Shown here piece after piece: positions 4,723-8,044 of a stretch of DNA of 8,044 bases. Under the pieces are notes generated by a model that was not told the DNA's origin, did not search any database, and worked only from the letters and a program-made list of their open reading frames with translations. The stretch's first letter is position 1. Every line of letters begins with the position of its first letter. The position numbers and the translations under genes are program-made. This DNA is from Candidatus Azambacteria bacterium (lineage in GTDB: Bacteria; Patescibacteriota; Minisyncoccia; GWC2-36-17; JACQAJ01), in NCBI GenBank assembly GCA_016195045.1, contig JACQAJ010000030.1:1-8044 (forward strand), in the 5' to 3' direction.

Positions 4723-5037
4723 ATGAACTGGAAAAGTATTATCAACAAAAGTTTAATTAAAGCAATTTTGGCTATTAAAACCGCTAATGAAGCTAGACGA
4801 TTTTTGCGTGATTTAATGACCGAAAAAGAAATTGGGGAGTTCGCAAGACGACTAAAAGTGGCGGAAATGCTTACAGAAAAGGTGCCTTATTCTATAATCG
4901 AGAATGAGACTGGCTTAAGCTCCGATTGCTCGGGTGGCAAAGTGGCTCAAAGGAAAAGGTGGTGGCTACAAAATAATTATCAAAAAACTTCATCATCACA
5001 ATTCTATCCGAATACGGAGAGGGTTGTCTTGATGTAA
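4723..5037 (+). CDS. TrpR/YerC-family DNA-binding protein, probably frameshifted
   Basis: Residues about 18-66 match the TrpR/YerC family (FLRDLMTEKEIGEFARRLKVAEMLTE, then SIIENETGLS), a small all-helical helix-turn-helix fold. As written, the frame then goes to SDCSGGKVAQRKRWW and ends at 5037 without the expected recognition helix. In the +1 frame from 4922 the family pattern resumes: PIARVAKWLKGKGGGYK, followed by IIIKKLHHHNSIRIRRGLS and a stop at 5030-5032. A one-base gain or two-base loss near 4919-4923, inside the recognition helix, would explain this. Either the gene is inactive or the base is a sequencing error. TrpR binds tryptophan; the ligand of YerC-like proteins is unknown. The gene has its own promoter, apparently leaderless, and a terminator at 5057-5090. 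It is the nearest gene upstream of hisG, on the same strand. Confidence 0.75.
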   Translation: MNWKSIINKSLIKAILAIKTANEARRFLRDLMTEKEIGEFARRLKVAEMLTEKVPYSIIENETGLSSDCSGGKVAQRKRWWLQNNYQKTSSSQFYPNTERVVLM

Positions 5038-5056
5038 TTTCATCATCGCATGAAAA

Positions 5057-5090
5057 TAATCCCCTCTGTAATTGGAGGGGGTTTTATTTT
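5057..5090 (+). terminator. Rho-independent terminator between the TrpR-like gene and hisG
   Basis: CCCCTC (5061-5066) pairs with GAGGGG (5075-5080) around a short loop. The stem can be lengthened by AAT/GTT with one wobble, and is followed by TTTTATTTT (5082-5090). It ends the TrpR-like gene, or acts as an attenuator for hisG, because AGAGGG at 5018-5023 can compete for CCCTCT at 5062-5067. Confidence 0.8.
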
Positions 5091-5139
5091 GCTTACCCAC
5101 AACAAAACAGCAAATACTGCTCTTTGAAAGGAAATTCCA

Positions 5140-5997
5140 ATGATGAATAAAATAAGAATTGCATTACCTAATAAAGGTATTATGTCTGACCCATCAATAT
5201 CATTGATAAAACAGATTGGGTTGTCATTTAACGAACACCGTAAAAGACTATCCATAGGAGTAAACAATTTTCCTGCTGATTTATGTTTCATGAATGTGAG
5301 GGATGTCGTCCAATGCATTAAAAATGGTATCGTAGACCTTGGGATCACTGGCTACGATGTTGTTATGGAAAGCAATGGAAATTTCCCAATGATTAAATTA
5401 AATTTTGGGCACACAAATCTAGTGGTAGCAGTACCAATAGATTCTCAACTTAAGTTGAGGTCACTTGAGGGAAAAAAGATTGCGACTGTATTTCCAAAAA
5501 TCACAAAAGCATTTTTTAAGGGACATGGTATTAATGTTGAGATTATTCGTGTTTTTGGCGCAGTGGAAGGAGCATTAGCGATTAAACGCGCTGAAGCCAT
5601 TGTGGACTTGACTTCAACGGGAGACACTCTTCGTGCCAATAATTTACGTCCAATCGGGACTCTTATTGAATCGGAGGCAATACTAATTATGTCTCCAAAA
5701 ATCAAAAAGAATAAGATGGCATTGTGTACTGAATTGATCAATCGTATCGAGAGCATATTATTGGCTCAACAATATCTATCAATATTTTTTAACATATCTA
5801 GAAAAAGACTAGATGATGTCAAGAAAATAGTTCCTGGACTCAATTCGCCGACTATAAATAAGTTGACCGCTAATGGTATGGTAGCAGTTCATTCCATTAT
5901 AAAAAAACAAGAAAAGTGGGAGGTGATAAAGATGTTAAAGAATATTAACGCTATGGGTATATTAACAATGCCCATAGAAACACTAACCACTCACTAG
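5140..5997 (+). CDS. hisG: ATP phosphoribosyltransferase, long (HisG_L) form
   Basis: This is the first enzyme of histidine synthesis. It joins ATP and PRPP to give phosphoribosyl-ATP in the cytosol. The 285-residue length marks the long form with its own C-terminal regulatory domain, so no HisZ partner is needed. Visible motifs are RIALPNKGIMSDPS (6-19), IVDLGITGYDVV (64-75), GKKIATVFPKITKAFF (111-126) and the PRPP loop DLTSTGDTLRANNL (156-169). The C-terminal ACT-like domain, about 213-283, ends in AMGILTMPIE and in the family senses histidine. AAAGGA (5127-5132) is a good ribosome site for ATG 5140 (ATG 5143 is an alternative). The gene stands alone between terminators at 5057-5090 and 6009-6038, with no other his gene in view. 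It appears intact. Confidence 0.95.
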   Translation: MMNKIRIALPNKGIMSDPSISLIKQIGLSFNEHRKRLSIGVNNFPADLCFMNVRDVVQCIKNGIVDLGITGYDVVMESNGNFPMIKLNFGHTNLVVAVPIDSQLKLRSLEGKKIATVFPKITKAFFKGHGINVEIIRVFGAVEGALAIKRAEAIVDLTSTGDTLRANNLRPIGTLIESEAILIMSPKIKKNKMALCTELINRIESILLAQQYLSIFFNISRKRLDDVKKIVPGLNSPTINKLTANGMVAVHSIIKKQEKWEVIKMLKNINAMGILTMPIETLTTH

Positions 5998-6008
5998 AAA
6001 GTACTACG

Positions 6009-6038
6009 AACTCCGGGCAGATATTTTGCCCGGAGTTT
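6009..6038 (+). terminator. Hairpin terminator after hisG
   Basis: AACTCCGGGC (6009-6018) and GCCCGGAGTT (6028-6037) form a perfect 10-bp stem with a nine-base loop, 11 bases after the hisG stop. The T run that follows is short (TTTATTAATT). The stem is symmetrical and could also serve the minus-strand frame ending at 6057. Confidence 0.7.
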
Positions 6039-6056
6039 ATTAATTACTATCTTATT

Positions 6057-6281
6057 TCAATGGAAAATAAATACTATACTTCCATAAGTCATACTTAAGG
6101 CAAAATAAACAAACACGACGACAAAAAACTTAAACAGATACGGAACAACTTTTGGATTTGAAAGAAGACCTCTAAACCAAGAAAATATAAATGCTACCCC
6201 CACGGTTGAGAGTAGCCAACCCACCTGAACAAGTAGTAAAAATAAATATTGCCCGTATTGAAATTGCTCTCCTGATGTCGA
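6057..6281 (-). pseudogene. C-terminal fragment of an unknown membrane protein
   Basis: A minus-strand frame is open from a stop at 6282-6284 to TGA at 6057-6059. It encodes about 75 residues with two strong membrane helices, around LFLLLVQVGWLLSTVGVAFI and FVVVFVYFALSMTYGSIVFI, separated by the basic loop RGLLSNPKVVPYLFKF. It has no plausible early start; the first ATG is inside the second helix. The strong hydrophobic pattern shows this is the tail of a real membrane-protein gene whose front is gone. It joins the GTP-cyclohydrolase-like gene at about 6268-6285. I do not recognise the family. Confidence 0.45.
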
Positions 6282-6849
6282 TCACGCCTCCGGGTGCAAG
6301 CAAAATTGCTGACTCCACTGTGTTAACTCCGAGCACATCCTGAATCCAGAGTGTTGCCAGTTTGAAGGTCAGTCCCATACCGCGACCGTCTTGGCGCGGA
6401 ATGTTAATGAGCATTCCTTCCCCGATTTCTTCAAGCGTTTTCAATGCGAGATGCAATTGGTCGTAGCATTCACACGTCAGATCGCCAAAGACTTGTCCTG
6501 TTTCGCAACCGGAATCAGTACGCAAAACAAGTTGGTCCTTGTTTTTGAACACAGGGATAAGCAAGTTTTTGTCGAGCTCTGCTTTGACGATCACCGAGTA
6601 TTTCTCCCACTGGTCATCAATAGCAAAACTATACTGCCAGAACTTGCCGTGCTCGGTTTTGAGAATGCCGATGCCTCTTCGCTCAACTGCGTAGTAGCGC
6701 GTGGTTCCGTTCTCAATGACGCTAATGCGCTTTGAGAATGGTTCCATTGAACGCTTCAGCAAATCAAGGAAAGCATTGACCTCCTCAACCGACATATTCG
6801 CTTTCGTACAAATATCGATTACGCTCGGCGGTTTAATTCCTGTTTTCAT
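6172..6849 (-). pseudogene. GTP cyclohydrolase II-like protein, 3'-truncated and fused to foreign sequence
   Basis: A perfect ribosome site (AAGGAGG) precedes ATG 6849. Longer starts back to 6906 would lie inside the upstream gene. After a distinct N-terminal region, residues about 107-194 match the RibA/GTP cyclohydrolase II core: SGCETGQVFGDLTCECYDQL has the three zinc cysteines (C115, C126, C128), RQDGRGMGL is at 152-160, then VNTVESAILL and GVIDIRR. The catalytic Tyr of the E. coli RAYALQDQG segment is Leu here (ATLWIQDVLG), judged from memory of that sequence. Homology ends at IDIRR (about 194). The family's C-terminal part, including its T-N-N-P motif, is missing, replaced by about 31 residues of shadow reading over a membrane-protein frame. 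It is probably inactive. Riboflavin synthesis or a related base-opening reaction would be the family role. Sampled GC (about 47-52 percent) is higher than in hisG. Confidence 0.75.
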
Positions 6850-7246
6850 TACTTCCTCCTTTTTCATGCGATTGGTTTTGGTGTGAAGGCAGATAAACTC
6901 CATCACTTTTCTTTTTCCTGAACGAGCCGTGAATAAGCCGAAACGCTAGCCTTCTCTCCGCCTCGTAAACCATTGGCGTACCAATAAGTGCATTACACTC
7001 CGGGCATTTCAAGTTTGGCATTTCAGTTTTGTCGCTCATCTTTGACTGCAAAAACGCAAGCTCCTGTGGTGCAAAGATTCGATCGAGATACATTCGGAGC
7101 AATCTACCATGTCCGTCTTTTTGATAGAGGGCAAAATGTTGATTGCACTTACTGCAAAAAAGATCGAGAAAATACGAATTACCACCGCGGGCATTCACAT
7201 ACTTGTCTTTTTTGAAAAAATGTTGAGTTATGTTTTGATCCGCCAT
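6833..7246 (-). CDS. Small zinc-ribbon protein of unknown function, paired with the GTP cyclohydrolase-like gene
   Basis: The 137-residue protein has two CxxC pairs: C31-SK-C34 (LFCSKCNQHF) and C81-PE-C84 (LKCPECNALIG). They are about 47 residues apart and probably form one zinc-ribbon-like site. Between them is a conserved-looking segment (ALYQKDGHGRLLRMYLDRI). The tail after GSFRKKK is polar and may be unstructured. ATG 7246 has a near-ideal ribosome site (AAAGGAG, five to six bases away). The gene overlaps the next gene's start by 17 bases, so the two form an operon and are likely translationally coupled. A possible operator-like palindrome lies upstream. I do not recognise a named family. 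The pairing suggests an accessory role to the GTP-cyclohydrolase-like enzyme, which is inference. Confidence 0.75.
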   Translation of the reverse strand: MADQNITQHFFKKDKYVNARGGNSYFLDLFCSKCNQHFALYQKDGHGRLLRMYLDRIFAPQELAFLQSKMSDKTEMPNLKCPECNALIGTPMVYEAERRLAFRLIHGSFRKKKSDGVYLPSHQNQSHEKGGSNENRN

Positions 7247-7272
7247 GTTTATCTCCTTTCTATGTTTAGATT

Positions 7273-7291
7273 GTCAAAGAACACCTTTGAC
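7273..7291. promoter_or_regulatory. Perfect inverted repeat upstream of the zinc-ribbon gene
   Basis: GTCAAAG (7273-7279) and CTTTGAC (7285-7291) flank five bases. The site lies 27-45 bases before the start codon of the minus-strand operon and contains TTGACA on that strand. It could be a repressor site over the promoter or a hairpin in the leader. No clear -10 box was found. Confidence 0.4.
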
Positions 7292-7311
7292 TAAAGACTA
7301 TCATACATTAG

Positions 7312-7356
7312 TTTTTGATTTTATGCGAGCCAACAATTTTTGATTTTATGCAAGCC
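7312..7356. repeat. Direct repeat, 20 bp twice with 25-bp period
   Basis: TTTTTGATTTTATGCGAGCC (7312-7331) recurs at 7337-7356 with one change (G to A). It lies between the PBP gene and the zinc-ribbon gene. I see no coding function; it may be a duplicated end or regulatory site. Confidence 0.7.
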
Positions 7357-7389
7357 CTCCCGCCAAAACGAAATCCGAAAAAATCTCAA

Positions 7390-8044
7390 CTATCCCACAC
7401 TAACAGCAACCGTAGACTCATCAAAATTACCGAATTCGTCGTAGACTTTAATTTTGATTTGATGCTGACCATTAATAGCATCACTGGGGACTTTGAGAGA
7501 AAAAGAATAAGGAGTGACTAATTTTGATTCGATAAAAGTTTCGTCGAAAAATAAATCGACTTGTTTAATATTGAACTTTGATTGAACCGTCACACTTATT
7601 TCTTGGGAAATATCTTTCTTGAGAGTGGCACCAATAATTGGCTGATTAATATTAATCACTGGTTTATTGACTAAAGTATGGATATCGTCAAATTCTGTTG
7701 GTGGCAGAGCGGTTGAAAGAATTAATTTTTCTTCAATTCTTTTGGGATCAGCCAACCATTTTTTAACGCCACTTTCCCAACTATTAAATTGCGAATCAAC
7801 CTCAGGATTGACTGGCGGCGATCCCGCAGGATCATCTCGGTTAACAAAGTATAAGATATTGTGAACATCTTGGAATTTCATTTCTTCAATAAACTCGGGC
7901 GGCGTTAAATCAGTGGCCAACTTCTTGGAAACTTTATCAATCTTATAAACCTTTTCGGCAATATATTTACCATTGAGCATGGTTTTGTCCGAACTAACCG
8001 GAGCTGGGTCAACAAACTTCTCTTTAGGTAATCGAGCCAAGGCT
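7390..8044 (-). CDS. Penicillin-binding protein, C-terminal part with Ig-like domain (5' end outside window)
   Basis: The frame is open to the window edge and ends at TAG 7390-7392; about 217 residues are visible. The segment KVSKKLATDLTPPEFIEEM, then VHNILYFVNRDDPAG and FNSWESGVKKWLADP, matches the tail that follows the transpeptidase domain in class A penicillin-binding proteins of Patescibacteria-like genomes. This is recognised from pattern memory. The last 90 residues (VININQPIIGATLKKDISQE and onward, to VYDEFGNFDESTVAVSVG) form a beta-rich bacterial Ig-like domain, which would sit outside the membrane in the wall. The glycosyltransferase and transpeptidase domains, with the catalytic Ser, lie beyond the edge and were not seen. 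The apparent start near 8040 is a TTG inside the gene, not a real start. Confidence 0.7.
   Translation of the reverse strand, partial: ALARLPKEKFVDPAPVSSDKTMLNGKYIAEKVYKIDKVSKKLATDLTPPEFIEEMKFQDVHNILYFVNRDDPAGSPPVNPEVDSQFNSWESGVKKWLADPKRIEEKLILSTALPPTEFDDIHTLVNKPVININQPIIGATLKKDISQEISVTVQSKFNIKQVDLFFDETFIESKLVTPYSFSLKVPSDAINGQHQIKIKVYDEFGNFDESTVAVSVG

Noticed and set aside
6391..7294. Several plus-strand frames opposite the GTP-cyclohydrolase-like and zinc-ribbon genes
   Set aside because: The minus strand carries the zinc-cysteine motifs and the ribosome sites; these are shadows.
1..8044. tRNA or rRNA genes
   Set aside because: I saw no cloverleaf with a CCA-type end and no rRNA-like conserved stretches in the short intergenic gaps.

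Overview
The window is AT-rich bacterial DNA with small, tightly packed genes. It contains a single Xer recombinase, a YraN-type nuclease, a TrpR/YerC-like regulator and a penicillin-binding protein with an Ig-like tail. Several starts lack a Shine-Dalgarno site, and one promoter places its start point on the ATG. Together with heptamer-type intergenic repeats, this suggests a Candidate Phyla Radiation (Patescibacteria) genome. That assignment is an inference from gene style, not from a marker gene. UGA reads normally as stop in the intact genes.

Layout. (a) 1-1360: the end of a Xre-type antitoxin-like gene, a tiny broken ORF behind a good ribosome site, then the Xer recombinase on the minus strand and a repeat-rich divergent intergenic region. 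(b) 1356-4333: the most striking structure. A perfect 91-bp direct repeat holds the first 29 codons of yraN plus 5 upstream bases. It flanks about 2.8 kb of inserted DNA: a Fic-domain AMPylase with its own promoter, a degraded IS3-family transposase end, a membrane-anchored ZU5-like surface protein, and a degraded IS630-family transposase. The left repeat copy leads into a truncated yraN, while the right copy leads into the full-length gene. (c) 4248-5100: intact yraN and a TrpR/YerC-like gene that appears frameshifted inside its helix-turn-helix, followed by a terminator. (d) 5140-6038: a lone long-form hisG between two terminators. Just before it lie three His codons and a possible alternative fold of the terminator, which resembles an attenuator. 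(e) 6057-7246, minus strand: a visibly more GC-rich pair, a small zinc-ribbon protein and a GTP-cyclohydrolase-II-like protein. The latter loses homology at about residue 194, where it runs into the tail of an unrelated membrane-protein frame. (f) 7390-8044, minus strand: the C-terminal part of a penicillin-binding protein.

The housekeeping genes (xer, yraN, the TrpR-like gene, the PBP) look native. The Fic/IS island and the GTP-cyclohydrolase/zinc-ribbon pair look acquired and are partly decayed; hisG may be native or acquired. I see no clearly new defence system. The best leads are the 91-bp duplication around the Fic island, the possible histidine attenuator before hisG, and the zinc-ribbon/GTP-cyclohydrolase-like pair.
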